Below, piece by piece: positions 26,470 through 35,541 of a stretch of DNA of 64,000 bases. Position numbers and translations under genes: made by a program. Numbering within the stretch: the first letter of the stretch is position 1; every line of letters starts with the position of its first letter. The stretch lies in contig OZ242023.1 of the NCBI GenBank assembly GCA_965204915.1, forward strand, positions 5,270,001 through 5,334,000, given 5' to 3'. Origin of the DNA: HK1 sp965204915 (GTDB lineage Bacteria > Pseudomonadota > Gammaproteobacteria > HK1). The notes beneath the pieces are model-generated. The model was not told the DNA's origin and did no database searches. It was given only the letters and a program-made list of their open reading frames with translations.

Positions 26470-27372
26470 TCAAGGTTTGTGGTGCGCGTGCCAGTGGCGG
26501 GCGACGTCGATCCGTCGGGCCACCCACACCCGGTCGTGCCCGGAGACGTAATCGAGGAAGCGGTCGAGCGCCGCCGCGCGGCCCGGCCTGCCGGCGAGCC
26601 GGCAATGGAGTCCCACCGACATCATCTTCGGGCGGTCCGCCCCTTCGGCGTACAGCACGTCGAAGCTGTCGCGCAGATAGGCGTAGAACTGGTCTCCGGA
26701 GTTGAACCCCTGCGCGGTGGCGAAGCGCATGTCGTTCGCGTCCAGGGTGTACGGGACGACGAGATGCGGTCCGTGCGGGCCGGGCTCCCAGTACGGCAGA
26801 TCGTCCGCGTACGAATCGGCGTCGTAGAGGAAGCCGCCCTCGGCCTTGACCAGATCCCGCGTGTTCGGGCTGGTCCGGCCCGTATACCATCCGAGGGGCC
26901 GCGCGCCCGTAACCCGCGTGTGGATCTCGATGGCCTGCCCGATGTGCGCGCGCTCGACCTCCACCGGTACGTACTGGTAGTCGATCCAGCGCAGGCCGTG
27001 GCTCGCGATCTCCCAGTCCGCCTCCAGCATCGCCGCCACCGCCTCGGAGTTGCGTTCGAGCGCCATCGCCACCCCGTAGACGGTGACCGGCATCGCGCGG
27101 CGCGTGAACGTCCGCCACAGCCGCCAGAACCCGGCCCGGGAGCCGTACTCGTAGATCGACTCCATGTTCATGTGGCGCACGCCGGGCAGGGGCTGCGCCC
27201 CGACGATCTCGGAGAGGAACGCCTCCGACGCCGCGTCGCCGTGCAGCACGCAGTTTTCCCCGCCCTCCTCGTAGTTGACGACGAACTGGAGCGCGATGCG
27301 CGCGCCGCCGGGCCACTTCGGATCGGGCGGGGTGCGGCCGTAGCCGCGCATGTCTCTCGGATAGGGGGTCAT
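26470..27372 (-). CDS. puuE: Polysaccharide-deacetylase-fold allantoinase, PuuE-like
   Basis: Protein of 300 residues close to cofactor-light allantoinases of the CE4/NodB fold, which open the hydantoin ring of allantoin. Characteristic segments are RDMRGYGRTPPDP at the start, VNYEEGGENCVLHGD, the SHGLRWIDYQ motif and WYTGRTSPNTR. ATG 27372 matches the usual MTPYPRD start; an in-frame ATG 18 bp upstream is also possible. It lies downstream of the TRAP transporter genes on the same strand, which hints that the transporter brings in a ureide. An amidase acting on a related ring compound is the alternative. Confidence 0.85.
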   Translation of the reverse strand: MTPYPRDMRGYGRTPPDPKWPGGARIALQFVVNYEEGGENCVLHGDAASEAFLSEIVGAQPLPGVRHMNMESIYEYGSRAGFWRLWRTFTRRAMPVTVYGVAMALERNSEAVAAMLEADWEIASHGLRWIDYQYVPVEVERAHIGQAIEIHTRVTGARPLGWYTGRTSPNTRDLVKAEGGFLYDADSYADDLPYWEPGPHGPHLVVPYTLDANDMRFATAQGFNSGDQFYAYLRDSFDVLYAEGADRPKMMSVGLHCRLAGRPGRAAALDRFLDYVSGHDRVWVARRIDVARHWHAHHKP

Positions 27373-27477
27373 GGCAGGGGAACCGATCATCGTATATGGA
27401 TCAAGTCGGCGGATTGTCCCGCCTGTCCTGCGCGGGTCACGCGGCGCCTTCCCGTACGGCGCCCGCGCCGCTCCTCC

Positions 27478-27963
27478 TCATAGCCGGCGGCGCCGGCCGG
27501 GCGGCCCGCTCGACGGCTTGCCCGGTGGCATCTCCGGGTAGCGGCGCACGATCGCGAGGACCCGGAACGAATAGCGCAGCAGGAGCAGGAGCACGACGAG
27601 GATCACGACGTGGTCGAGGGGCGTGAGCTTCGGGCTGAAGCCCTTGGCGAAGAGGAAGACGAACGCCGCCACCGGGGTCGCGGCGCAGTAGAGCGCGGCC
27701 GGGTAGTACTTGGCGAACGCGAGGATCACCGCCGCGCAGACGACGGTGAATCCATAGAACGCGATGTCGATCGAGCGCCCGTACGGCGATGCCTCGGTGG
27801 TCGAGGCGAGGGTGACGACCGCGAAGAGGATGCCGAGGAAGACGCTGTAGACGTGGATCTCGCTGTCCGCCTGCGGGCGCGTCAGATCGCCGACGGCGGT
27901 GAAGTAGGGCGTCTTCTCCTCGTCCCAGACGTAGCGCTTGAAGAGTTTTTCCCAGTCCAGCAT
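27478..27963 (-). CDS. Membrane protein of the TRAP cluster, unknown function
   Basis: Protein of 161 residues with about four transmembrane helices (VYSVFLGILFAVVTLAS, IAFYGFTVVCAAVILAFA, ALYCAATPVAAFVFLFA, HVVILVVLLLLLRYS) and a basic proline-rich C-terminus. The N-terminus (MLDWEKLFKRYVWDEEKTPY) is hydrophilic and probably cytoplasmic. It follows the TRAP small permease gene by 70 bp on the same strand. It may be an accessory subunit of the transporter, but I do not recognise a named family. Confidence 0.7.
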   Translation of the reverse strand: MLDWEKLFKRYVWDEEKTPYFTAVGDLTRPQADSEIHVYSVFLGILFAVVTLASTTEASPYGRSIDIAFYGFTVVCAAVILAFAKYYPAALYCAATPVAAFVFLFAKGFSPKLTPLDHVVILVVLLLLLRYSFRVLAIVRRYPEMPPGKPSSGPPGRRRRL

Positions 27964-28033
27964 CGGACCCGGCGCCGCGGGATGCGATTGGGTGCGGCTT
28001 CGCCCGGCCGGCGCACCGGCCGCGGCCGGCGGC

Positions 28034-28834
28034 TCAGCCCGCCTCCTTGAGGTGGCCGGACTCCGCGGCCCGGGTCCTGAGCGTATCGTCCGCTTTCGAG
28101 AGGTCGAGCCGTTCCTTGCCCTCGATCTTGCTGCCCGCTTCTTCCGGCCATTCGAGGGTCATGAGTGGAAAGCGCCGATCCTGCGGCCCCCACAGCACGA
28201 CGACCACCTGGAGCAGCACGGAAATCCCCGAGACGAGGACGAAGCACAGCCCCACCACGAGGACCGACTTGATGATCCACCGGTGGGTCAGGCCCACGGT
28301 GGACGCCGAGATCTCGTTCATGGCGAACGAGTCGTAGGCGTATATGGCCGCGAAGTAGATGACGATGCACGTATAGGGGATCAGGAAGAGCGTCAGGCCC
28401 AGGAACTCCAGCCATGCCTTCCTGCGGAAATGCAGGTGTTCGCGGATGAGATCGACGCGCACATGGGTGTTCCAGATGTAGCCGTAGCCGAGCACCAGCG
28501 TGAACAGCCCGGTATGGAAGTGCCACTCCAGCTCCTGGAGCACGGTGGAGTTGAAGAACCGGCCGAAGGTCTCGACCATCATGATCTGGAACGTCCCCAC
28601 CTTGCGGATGCTGACGTCCATCACCGTGATGAGCACGAGCGGGATGATCATCCACGATCCGAAGCGGCCGACGCGATCGACGGCCCTGCGCAGGCCCTCG
28701 CTCACCCGAACGAGTCTCGGCCATTCATGCTCCGGCGCGTACTCGAGGGCGGGCGCGGCGGCAGCCCCGGCCGCCGCCGCGGCGTCGTCCGGCTGAGGAT
28801 CCGGCTGGACAGCTTGGAGTGCGGTATCGGCCAT
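28034..28834 (-). CDS. TRAP transporter small permease, DctQ-like
   Basis: Small membrane subunit of a tripartite ATP-independent periplasmic transporter, 266 residues. Four helices are visible (IIPLVLITVMDVSIR, FTLVLGYGYIWNTHV, FLIPYTCIVIYFAA, LVVGLCFVLVSGISVLL), and the NTHVRVDLIREHL segment is typical of DctQ. An N-terminal Ala/Pro-rich extension (residues 1-40) and a charged C-terminal tail make it longer than usual DctQ (about 170 residues). It starts 13 bp after the large permease stop. Confidence 0.87.
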   Translation of the reverse strand: MADTALQAVQPDPQPDDAAAAAGAAAAPALEYAPEHEWPRLVRVSEGLRRAVDRVGRFGSWMIIPLVLITVMDVSIRKVGTFQIMMVETFGRFFNSTVLQELEWHFHTGLFTLVLGYGYIWNTHVRVDLIREHLHFRRKAWLEFLGLTLFLIPYTCIVIYFAAIYAYDSFAMNEISASTVGLTHRWIIKSVLVVGLCFVLVSGISVLLQVVVVLWGPQDRRFPLMTLEWPEEAGSKIEGKERLDLSKADDTLRTRAAESGHLKEAG

Positions 28835-28846
28835 GATTCCAATCCG

Positions 28847-30340
28847 TCAGTCGTCGTATACGGAGCTCATCAGCCACAGGGCGACGCCCGGCTTCCAGAT
28901 GACCAGGCAGAGCCCCACGAGCTGGAGAAACACGAAGGGGATGATGCCCTTGTAGATGCTCTGGATCTTGATCTCCTTCGGGGCGATGCCCTTCAGGTAG
29001 AACAGCGCGAATCCGAAAGGCGGGGTCAGGAACGAGGTCTGCAGGTTCACCGACATCAGGATGATGAACCAGAACACGATGTCGGCCTTCGCGATGTGAT
29101 CGCCGAAGTCGAGCCCGACCACCAGCGGCGCGAACACCGGCAGCACGATCAGGGTGATCTCGATCCAGTCCAGGAAGAAGCCGAGCAGGAAGGTGATGCC
29201 CATCAGCAGGAACAGCAGCTCCCAGGAGTTCAGGCCGGCTTCCCGGATGAGGTGCTCGACGATGTCGTCGCCGCCGAGCGAGCGGTAGACGTAGGCGAAG
29301 CAGGTCGCGCTGATGATGATGAAGAAGATCATCGCGACGGTGCGCGCCGAGGCGTGGCAGACCGATCGGAGCGTGTGCAGGCTCAGCCGCCGGTTGAACC
29401 ACGCGAGCAGGAGCGCGCCGAACGCGCCGACCGCCCCGGCCTCGCTCGGGGTCGAGAACCCGAAGAGGATGGCGCCCTTGATCATGGTGATCAGGAGCAC
29501 CGGCGGAACGAACGCCTTCAGGATCAGCGGCAGCATCTCGCCCTTCGGGACATGGAGCAGATCCGCGGGCAGGGGCGGCGCCAGCTTCGGGCGAACGAAC
29601 GCGATGGCCCAGACGAAGAACAGGTACAGGGCCGCGAGGGTGAGCCCCGGGATGATCGCGGCCATGAAGACGTTGCCGACCGAAACCGCCAGAAGGTCGG
29701 CCATGATGATCAGCATGATGCTGGGGGGGATGAGGATCCCGAGGGTCCCCGAGGCGGCGATGGTTCCGCACGCGAGGCCGTGGTTGTAGCCCTGGCGCAT
29801 CATCGTCGGAAGGGCCAGCGCGGTCATCATCGTCACCGAGGCGCCGATGATGCCGGTCATCGCGGCCAGGATCGTGCCCATGATGCACACCGCCAGCGCC
29901 AGGGCGCCGGGGACCCGCTTGAGCAGGACCTGCACGCAGTAGAGCAGGTCGTTGGCGATGCCGCTGCGCTCCATCATCACCCCCATGAAGACGAAGGCGG
30001 GCACCGCGACGAGTACCAGGTTCTCCGCCGCCTGGCCCCAGATGCGCGGCAGGAAGTTGAAGAACTCGATGAGGGAGAAGACTTCCAGGAAGTAGCCGAT
30101 GAGCCCGTAGAGCAGCGCGAGTCCACCGAGGATGAACGCGACCGGGAACCCCGAGAACAGCAGGCACGCCAAGGTCAGGAACATGAGGATCGGCAGGTAG
30201 TCCTGCGCGAAGTAGAGCAGCTCCTCCTTGCCCTCCTCGTCGAGCCCGAGCACGTAGGCGAAGGCGACGCCGATGACGGCGATGATCGCCACCGGCACGA
30301 TGACCTTGCCGTGGCGCGCGGCCTTGAGTATCAGCTCCAT
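28847..30340 (-). CDS. TRAP transporter large permease, DctM-like
   Basis: Large membrane subunit of 497 residues with about 12-13 helices that performs sodium-coupled transport. The motifs FVFMGVMMERSGIANDLL, ASGTLGILIPPSIMLIIM and GFSTPSEAGAVGAFGALLLA are characteristic. ATG 30340 (MELILKAARHG) is preferred; the upstream in-frame start would add a proline-rich peptide covering the 30391-30412 hairpin. It follows the binding-protein gene by 150 bp and precedes the small permease gene by 12 bp. Confidence 0.88.
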   Translation of the reverse strand: MELILKAARHGKVIVPVAIIAVIGVAFAYVLGLDEEGKEELLYFAQDYLPILMFLTLACLLFSGFPVAFILGGLALLYGLIGYFLEVFSLIEFFNFLPRIWGQAAENLVLVAVPAFVFMGVMMERSGIANDLLYCVQVLLKRVPGALALAVCIMGTILAAMTGIIGASVTMMTALALPTMMRQGYNHGLACGTIAASGTLGILIPPSIMLIIMADLLAVSVGNVFMAAIIPGLTLAALYLFFVWAIAFVRPKLAPPLPADLLHVPKGEMLPLILKAFVPPVLLITMIKGAILFGFSTPSEAGAVGAFGALLLAWFNRRLSLHTLRSVCHASARTVAMIFFIIISATCFAYVYRSLGGDDIVEHLIREAGLNSWELLFLLMGITFLLGFFLDWIEITLIVLPVFAPLVVGLDFGDHIAKADIVFWFIILMSVNLQTSFLTPPFGFALFYLKGIAPKEIKIQSIYKGIIPFVFLQLVGLCLVIWKPGVALWLMSSVYDD

Positions 30341-30390
30341 GAACGGCAATCCCCGGAACGGGAAGGCGGATGGCCGGCCGGGGTACGGCC

Positions 30391-30412
30391 GGAGCCCGCG
30401 GACGCGGGCTCC
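30391..30412 (-). terminator. Hairpin between TRAP binding-protein and permease genes
   Basis: GGAGCCCGCG (30391-30400) pairs with CGCGGGCTCC (30403-30412), a 9-bp stem with a short loop. No T-run follows, so it is more likely an attenuating or mRNA-stabilising hairpin that raises binding protein over permease. Confidence 0.4.
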
Positions 30413-30490
30413 GGAATCCATACGTCATGCCGTCGTCGAGTCATCGGGAAAGGGATTGCCCTGGCCGAAGACCCGCACCCCCTCACACAC

Positions 30491-31570
30491 TCACTGGAGG
30501 TAGGTGCTGCCCAGCGCCTGCGCGTCGCCCCAGGTCCTGTAGAGCGCGCGGAACTCCCTGTAGCTGGCGGCGGCCTTGGCGAAGAGCTCGTCCTCCTGGG
30601 CCACCTCGTCCAGCACCTCGTTCCATGCCTTCTCGAGAACCGCGAGGTCGGCGTCCGACCAGCGCTTGTTGGTCACGCCGTGCTCGCTCAGCATCTCGTT
30701 CATCGACTTCGGGTTCGAGAACTCGGTCCGCGCGTAGGTCTCGATGACCTGCTTGCCGGCCGCGACCTCGATCATCGCCTGGAACTCGTCGGGCAGCGCA
30801 TCGAACTTCTCCTTGTTCATCAGGAACTCGGAGCATGAGATCTGCTGGTGCCAGCCCGGGTAGTAGTTGAACTTGGCGATCTGGTGGAAGCCCAGCCTGA
30901 TGTCCATGTCCGGCATCGAGAACTCGGTGGCGTCGATGACGCCCTTCTCCAGTGCGGGGTAGATGTCCGCGGCGGCGAGGAGCTGGGTGGACACGCCGAG
31001 CTTCTCCATCACCCGCGCGCCGAGGCCGAAGAAGCGCATCTTGATGCCCCTGAGATCTTCGACCGAGGCGTACTCCTTGCGAAACCAGCCCGAGGTCTCG
31101 GGGCCGGTGCAGAGTATGTCGACGGCGGTCAACCCGTGCGCGTTGTATGCCTCTTCACGGATTGCGTTCCCTCCCCCGTACCACTTCCATGCGAGGTACT
31201 CGCCGATCTGGGGCCCGAACGGCACCGCGGTGAAGAACGCCACGCCGAGGCCCAGCTTGCCGGTGTGGTATCCGGGGGTGGTCCAGCACGATTCCACCGA
31301 GCCCTTGGACGCGGCGTCGAAGCACTCCAGCGCCGGCACCAGCGCCCCCGGCTCGAAGAACTTGATCTGGAACTTGCCGCCGGACATGCGCTCGATGTCG
31401 TTGACGAAGCGGACCCCCGACTCGCCGAGGTGCGGAAGCGCGGCACCCCACGTGCTCTGCATCTTCCACTTCACGCGCTTCTGCGCGTGGGCGCCGGTGG
31501 ATGCGGCCAGCGCCACGGTGACGGCGACGCCGGTGACGGCGGCCGCCCGGGTGAGTTTGCGAAGATTCAT
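30491..31570 (-). CDS. TRAP transporter solute-binding protein, DctP/TakP-like
   Basis: Periplasmic binding protein of 359 residues. A Sec signal peptide with AHA cleavage site occupies residues 1-28. The mature protein has WKMQSTWG, the FEPGALVP loop and the GVIDATEFSMPDMD segment, a pattern of the TakP/DctP7 branch that binds oxo or other carboxylic acids. ATG 31570 is preceded by an AGGAGGAAGGAG ribosome binding site. It is the first gene of the TRAP cluster, which ends with the PuuE-like allantoinase. The ligand is unproven. Confidence 0.88.
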   Translation of the reverse strand: MNLRKLTRAAAVTGVAVTVALAASTGAHAQKRVKWKMQSTWGAALPHLGESGVRFVNDIERMSGGKFQIKFFEPGALVPALECFDAASKGSVESCWTTPGYHTGKLGLGVAFFTAVPFGPQIGEYLAWKWYGGGNAIREEAYNAHGLTAVDILCTGPETSGWFRKEYASVEDLRGIKMRFFGLGARVMEKLGVSTQLLAAADIYPALEKGVIDATEFSMPDMDIRLGFHQIAKFNYYPGWHQQISCSEFLMNKEKFDALPDEFQAMIEVAAGKQVIETYARTEFSNPKSMNEMLSEHGVTNKRWSDADLAVLEKAWNEVLDEVAQEDELFAKAAASYREFRALYRTWGDAQALGSTYLQ

Positions 31571-32202
31571 TCTCCTTCCTCCTGCTGGTTGTGGAGAGAT
31601 TCGTACACGGCATCGAACTCTCTTCTCGGTGGGCTCGAATTCCAGTGGAACGGGGTACCTGCTTCACGAAGGACACGCGGACGGGCCGCGCGAGTCCCCG
31701 GAACGGCCACCGCCGTACCCCGTGGAGTGGAGCTGCCGACATACACCCTTCCATCCAGGACTGGCGTCCGACGGCGCATGCGTCGAGGAAACGGGTACCT
31801 CGGGCGGCGCGCATCATAAGCGATGCCTCCGCTACGTCGCAATACGAGGCCACGGCGGGCGGGGAGGGCAAGCCCTCGCGCGATTGGTCAAGCAGGTCAA
31901 TGCGTTACGAGCGCGCCCGGCGACGGGGGAGGACTTCGCGGGAGGGGAACGGGAGCTTCGTGCGCCGTTTGCCGAAGCCGAACGCGAGGTGGGGGGAGAC
32001 GCCGGGGGCTCGATGTGGACCTGCCGTTCGTCGAGATGGAGGAGCGCCGGTGAAGCCGTCCCGTTTCCGTGGACGGTTCGGGCTCACCCCGCCCCGGTGG
32101 ACAGGCGACGGCCTTTGCCAGCGTCGAGGCGATGGGCGGGTTGACGGCCCTCCGGCGAATCCCGATAGTGCGCCGCCTTCTCCCGGACAGGCAGGGCCGG
32201 CG
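31571..32202. other. Divergent intergenic region
   Basis: It lies between the TRAP operon (minus) and the flavin-reductase-like gene (plus). Open frames run through it on both strands, but their residue composition is Arg/Gly/Pro-rich and non-conserved, as expected for shadow frames in GC-rich DNA. Promoters for both directions should be here; no clear -35/-10 pair was identified. Confidence 0.4.
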
Positions 32203-32814
32203 ATGTTCTTCGACGACCACCGCAAGCACGGACTCCGGCACAACCCGTTCAAGGCACTCGTCGCGCCCCGCCCGATCGCCTGGGTGAGCAGCTTGAGCGC
32301 CGAGGGCGTCGCGAACCTCGCCCCCTTCAGCTATTTCAACGCCTGCGCGGACCGGCCGCCCACCGTCATGTTCGCGCCCAACAATCCCCGTCCGAACGGC
32401 GGTGGCAAGGACACCCTGCGCAACATCGAGCAGACCAACGAGTTCGTGGTCAACCTGGTCGGATACGATCTTCGCGAGCCGATGAACCTGACCTCCGCCC
32501 ACGTCGATTCCTCGGTCGACGAGTTCGAGCTCGCGGGATTGACCCCGGCGCCCTCGGTGCACGTGAAGGCGCCGCGCCTCGAGGAGGCCCCGGTGAGCCT
32601 GGAATGCCGCTTCCTCACCCGGCTGAGGCTCCCGAGCGACCATCCCGCGATCGAGAACAACGTGGTGATCGGCCAGGTCGTCGGCACCCACGTCGCCGAC
32701 CGCATCATCCGCGACGGCATGATCGACATGGCCGCCTACCGCCCGGTCGCGCGGCTCGGCTACATGGACTACACCTCGGTCGAGACCGTGTTCGAGATGC
32801 TGCGGCCCGACTGA
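32203..32814 (+). CDS. Flavin reductase-like domain protein
   Basis: Cytoplasmic FMN-binding split-barrel protein of 203 residues. It begins MFFDDHRKHGLRHNPFKALV, continues with PRPIAWVSSLSAEGVANLAP, the flavin-binding strand, and has FNACADRPPTVMF and NEFVVNLVGYDLREPMN segments. Members are flavin reductases or conserved flavoproteins of unknown substrate. ATG 32203 is the first Met with family similarity; the frame upstream is open but not conserved. The ABC ATPase gene follows 172 bp downstream on the same strand. Confidence 0.85.
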   Translation: MFFDDHRKHGLRHNPFKALVAPRPIAWVSSLSAEGVANLAPFSYFNACADRPPTVMFAPNNPRPNGGGKDTLRNIEQTNEFVVNLVGYDLREPMNLTSAHVDSSVDEFELAGLTPAPSVHVKAPRLEEAPVSLECRFLTRLRLPSDHPAIENNVVIGQVVGTHVADRIIRDGMIDMAAYRPVARLGYMDYTSVETVFEMLRPD

Positions 32815-32986
32815 GACTCCCTGCCGACGCGGCATCGAGGCGAGGCGCGCGGTCCCCATGCAGTCCGGGCCGCATCGTGGCAACATGGCCGGCGATGGCG
32901 CGCGCAACCGACAACGGCGATCCCCGGGTCCCGGACCGCTCCGCGGGGCACCGACCTCGGCCACACCCCCATTCCCGGCGTCCGCG

Positions 32987-34066
32987 ATGAAAGGCCGCAT
33001 CGAGCTGGCCGGGGTCGTGAAGTCCTACGGCGCGGTGACCGCGGTCGACCGCGTCGATCTCGAGATCCCCGCCGGCAGCTACTGCTGCCTGCTCGGCCCG
33101 TCCGGATGCGGCAAGACGTCGACCCTGCGGATGATCGCCGGCCACGAGGAGATCAGCGCCGGACGGATCTCCATCGACGGGCGCGACGTCGGCGGACTGG
33201 CCCCGGCCGAACGCCCGACCGCCATGATGTTCCAGAACTACGCGCTGTTCCCGCACCTGAACTGCCGGGACAACGTGGCGTTCAGCCTGCGGATGCGGGG
33301 CGTGCCGAAGGCCGAGCGCCACGAGGTCGCGTTCGGGAAGCTCGATCTGGTCCACATGGGCGGCTACGTGGAGCGCATGCCCTCGCAGCTCTCGGGCGGA
33401 CAGCAGCAGCGGGTCGCGCTCGCCCGCGCGCTCGTCACCAATCCGTCGGTGCTCCTGCTCGACGAGCCGCTCTCCGCCCTCGACCCCTTCCTGCGGGTGC
33501 GAATGCGCGGGGAGCTCCGGCGGTTGCAGCGCGATCTCGGCATCACCTTCGTCCACGTGACCCATTCGCAGCAGGAGGCGATGTCCGTGGCGGACTCGGT
33601 GGTGGTGATGGACCACGGGCGGATCGAGCAGGCCGGCCCCCCGCGCACCATCTACAACGCCCCGGCCACGAGCTTCGTGGCCCGGTTCATCGGCGGCCAC
33701 AACGTGCTCGAAGGCAACCTGGCCCCGGCGGCGGGCGGATTCCGGCTGGACGTGGCCGGCGGCGTGGTGGCCGGCGCGGGCGATGCGGCGGCGCCGGGCC
33801 GGGAGACCGCGAGCGTCGCGATACGCTCCGACCTCGTCCGGCTCCGGGAAGGCCGCACGGAATCCCTGCCGGACAACGCGATCCCCGGCCTGGTGCGGGG
33901 GATCGAGTACCACGGCTCGATCGTGCGGATCGATCTGGAAGTCGGCGGCGCGCGGGAGTTTTCGGTGACCGTCGGGGAGAAGGAGTTCTACGCCGCACCG
34001 GTCGAGGTCGGAGCCGACGTCGTCGCGTCGTGGCGCACCGATGCGGTGCATCTGCTCGGGGATTGA
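32987..34066 (+). CDS. ABC transporter ATPase, PotA-like
   Basis: Cytoplasmic ATPase of 359 residues for a Pot-type transporter. Walker A is LGPSGCGKTS, the Q-loop MMFQNYALFPH, signature QLSGGQQQR, Walker B LLLDEPLSALD, switch VHVTHSQQEAM. A C-terminal TOBE-like region (about 270-359) follows. ATG 32987 starts the conserved MKGRIELAGVVKSYG; the frame is open 129 bp further upstream without similarity. It precedes the binding-protein and permease genes of the same operon. Confidence 0.88.
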   Translation: MKGRIELAGVVKSYGAVTAVDRVDLEIPAGSYCCLLGPSGCGKTSTLRMIAGHEEISAGRISIDGRDVGGLAPAERPTAMMFQNYALFPHLNCRDNVAFSLRMRGVPKAERHEVAFGKLDLVHMGGYVERMPSQLSGGQQQRVALARALVTNPSVLLLDEPLSALDPFLRVRMRGELRRLQRDLGITFVHVTHSQQEAMSVADSVVVMDHGRIEQAGPPRTIYNAPATSFVARFIGGHNVLEGNLAPAAGGFRLDVAGGVVAGAGDAAAPGRETASVAIRSDLVRLREGRTESLPDNAIPGLVRGIEYHGSIVRIDLEVGGAREFSVTVGEKEFYAAPVEVGADVVASWRTDAVHLLGD

Positions 34067-34130
34067 ACAGGCTCGGGACCGAGCCGAAACCCACAGCCCC
34101 CGCGGGGGCGCAACAAGAGAGGGAGAAACC

Positions 34131-35426
34131 ATGCCGAAGCGAAGAAAGACCGATCGAACCCTCACCCGCCGCACCATGCTCAAGCGCGGCGCGGCCCTGT
34201 CCGGCGCGGCCGTCGCGAGCGGCGCGATCACCGGCTTCCCGATGGTGTGGGCGCAGAACGTCAAGAACGTCACCCTGCGCCAGTTCGGGACCGGGGTGTC
34301 CAACATCAACGTCATCGCCGAGAAGGCGAAGGAAGATCTCGGCATCACCTTGCAGATGACCGCGCTCGACACCGACTCCACCGCGCAGCGCGTCGTCACC
34401 CAGCCGAAGGGCTTCGACGTCGCCGACATCGAGTACTTCACCCTCAAGAAGGTCTGGGGCGCGGGCAACCTCCAGCCGATGGACATCTCGCGGCTGAAGT
34501 ACTTCGACAAGATCGTGGGGATCTTCAAGGACGGCAAGCTGACCCCGACCTCGAAGATCGCGCAGGGCACCGCGCCGCATACCGTGAGCTTCGTGGAGAA
34601 GCCGGGCGACAAGCGGTTCGCGTCCGGGATGACCAACTGGTACACGATGGTGCCGACCATCTACAACGCCGACACCCTGGGGATCCGGCCCGACCTCATC
34701 GGCCGCCCCATCGAGAGCTGGACGGAGCTGCTCAACCCCGAGTTCAGGGGCAAGGCGTCGATCCTGAACATCGCGTCCATCGGCATCATGGATGCGGCCA
34801 TGGTCTGCGAGGCGATGGGCGAAGTGCGCTACGGCGACAAGGGCAACATGACGAAGGACGAGATCGACCGGACCATGGCCATCTTCACCGAGGCGAAGAA
34901 GGCGGGGCAGTTCCGGGCCTTCTGGAAGACCTTCGACGAATCGGTGAACCTGATGGCCTCCGGGGAGGTGGTGATCCAGTCGATGTGGTCGCCGGCGATC
35001 ACCAAGGTCCGCTCGATGGGGATCCCGTGCATCTACCAGCCGCTGAAGGAGGGATACCGCTCCTGGGGCGGCGGGCTCGGCCTGTCCGCGAACCTCTCGG
35101 GGCTGGAGCTCGACGCGGCCTACGAGTACGTCAACTGGTACCTCTCGGGATGGGTCGGCGGCCTGCTCATGCGCCAGGGCTACTACTCCGCCGCCCCCGA
35201 GACCTCCAAGGCCCACATGAGCGACGACGAGTGGGGCTACTGGTTCGAGGGCAAGCCCGCGCAGGGCGACGTCATCAACCCCTTCGGGCAGAAGATGGAG
35301 TCCGCCGGCGCGGTGCGCGACGGCGGCTCGTTCCACGAGCGCATGGGCGCGGTGGAGTGCTGGAACTCGGTGATGGACGAGAACCGGTACATGGTGCGGA
35401 AGTGGAACGAGTTCATCGCGGCGTAG
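34131..35426 (+). CDS. ABC transporter solute-binding protein, PotD-like, Tat-exported
   Basis: Periplasmic binding protein of 431 residues. The N-terminus has a twin-arginine signal (LTRRTMLKRGAALSGAA) with cleavage after VWA near residue 41. The mature part has the TNWYTMVPTIYNADTLGIRP segment and ESWTELLNPEFRGKAS typical of polyamine/iron-type binding proteins. AGAGAGGGAGAAACC is the ribosome binding site for ATG 34131. A strong terminator follows at 35471, before the permease genes. The ligand may be a polyamine, an amine or another small cation. Confidence 0.87.
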   Translation: MPKRRKTDRTLTRRTMLKRGAALSGAAVASGAITGFPMVWAQNVKNVTLRQFGTGVSNINVIAEKAKEDLGITLQMTALDTDSTAQRVVTQPKGFDVADIEYFTLKKVWGAGNLQPMDISRLKYFDKIVGIFKDGKLTPTSKIAQGTAPHTVSFVEKPGDKRFASGMTNWYTMVPTIYNADTLGIRPDLIGRPIESWTELLNPEFRGKASILNIASIGIMDAAMVCEAMGEVRYGDKGNMTKDEIDRTMAIFTEAKKAGQFRAFWKTFDESVNLMASGEVVIQSMWSPAITKVRSMGIPCIYQPLKEGYRSWGGGLGLSANLSGLELDAAYEYVNWYLSGWVGGLLMRQGYYSAAPETSKAHMSDDEWGYWFEGKPAQGDVINPFGQKMESAGAVRDGGSFHERMGAVECWNSVMDENRYMVRKWNEFIAA

Positions 35427-35470
35427 CCCGGCGCGCGGTCCGGCGCCGGGCATCGCTTTCGATGCCGAGG

Positions 35471-35500
35471 GCCGGCGGCGTCCGCCGCCGGCCTTTCTTC
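35471..35500 (+). terminator. Rho-independent terminator/attenuator after the PotD-like gene
   Basis: GCCGGCGGCG (35471-35480) pairs with CGCCGCCGGC (35483-35492), followed directly by CTTTCTT. A second inverted repeat (GCCCGGCGC/GGCGCCGGG) lies just upstream at about 35427-35452. It should stop most transcripts after the binding-protein gene and lower permease expression. Confidence 0.75.
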
Positions 35501-35541
35501 GAGCGCTCCGGCTCGCGCCGCTGAGCGGTCCGGCTCTGCCC

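Noticed and set aside
27938..30838. 966-codon open frame on the plus strand across the TRAP genes
   Set aside because: Composition is rich in His, Arg, Glu, Asp and Gln with no domain; it mirrors the real minus-strand transporter genes.
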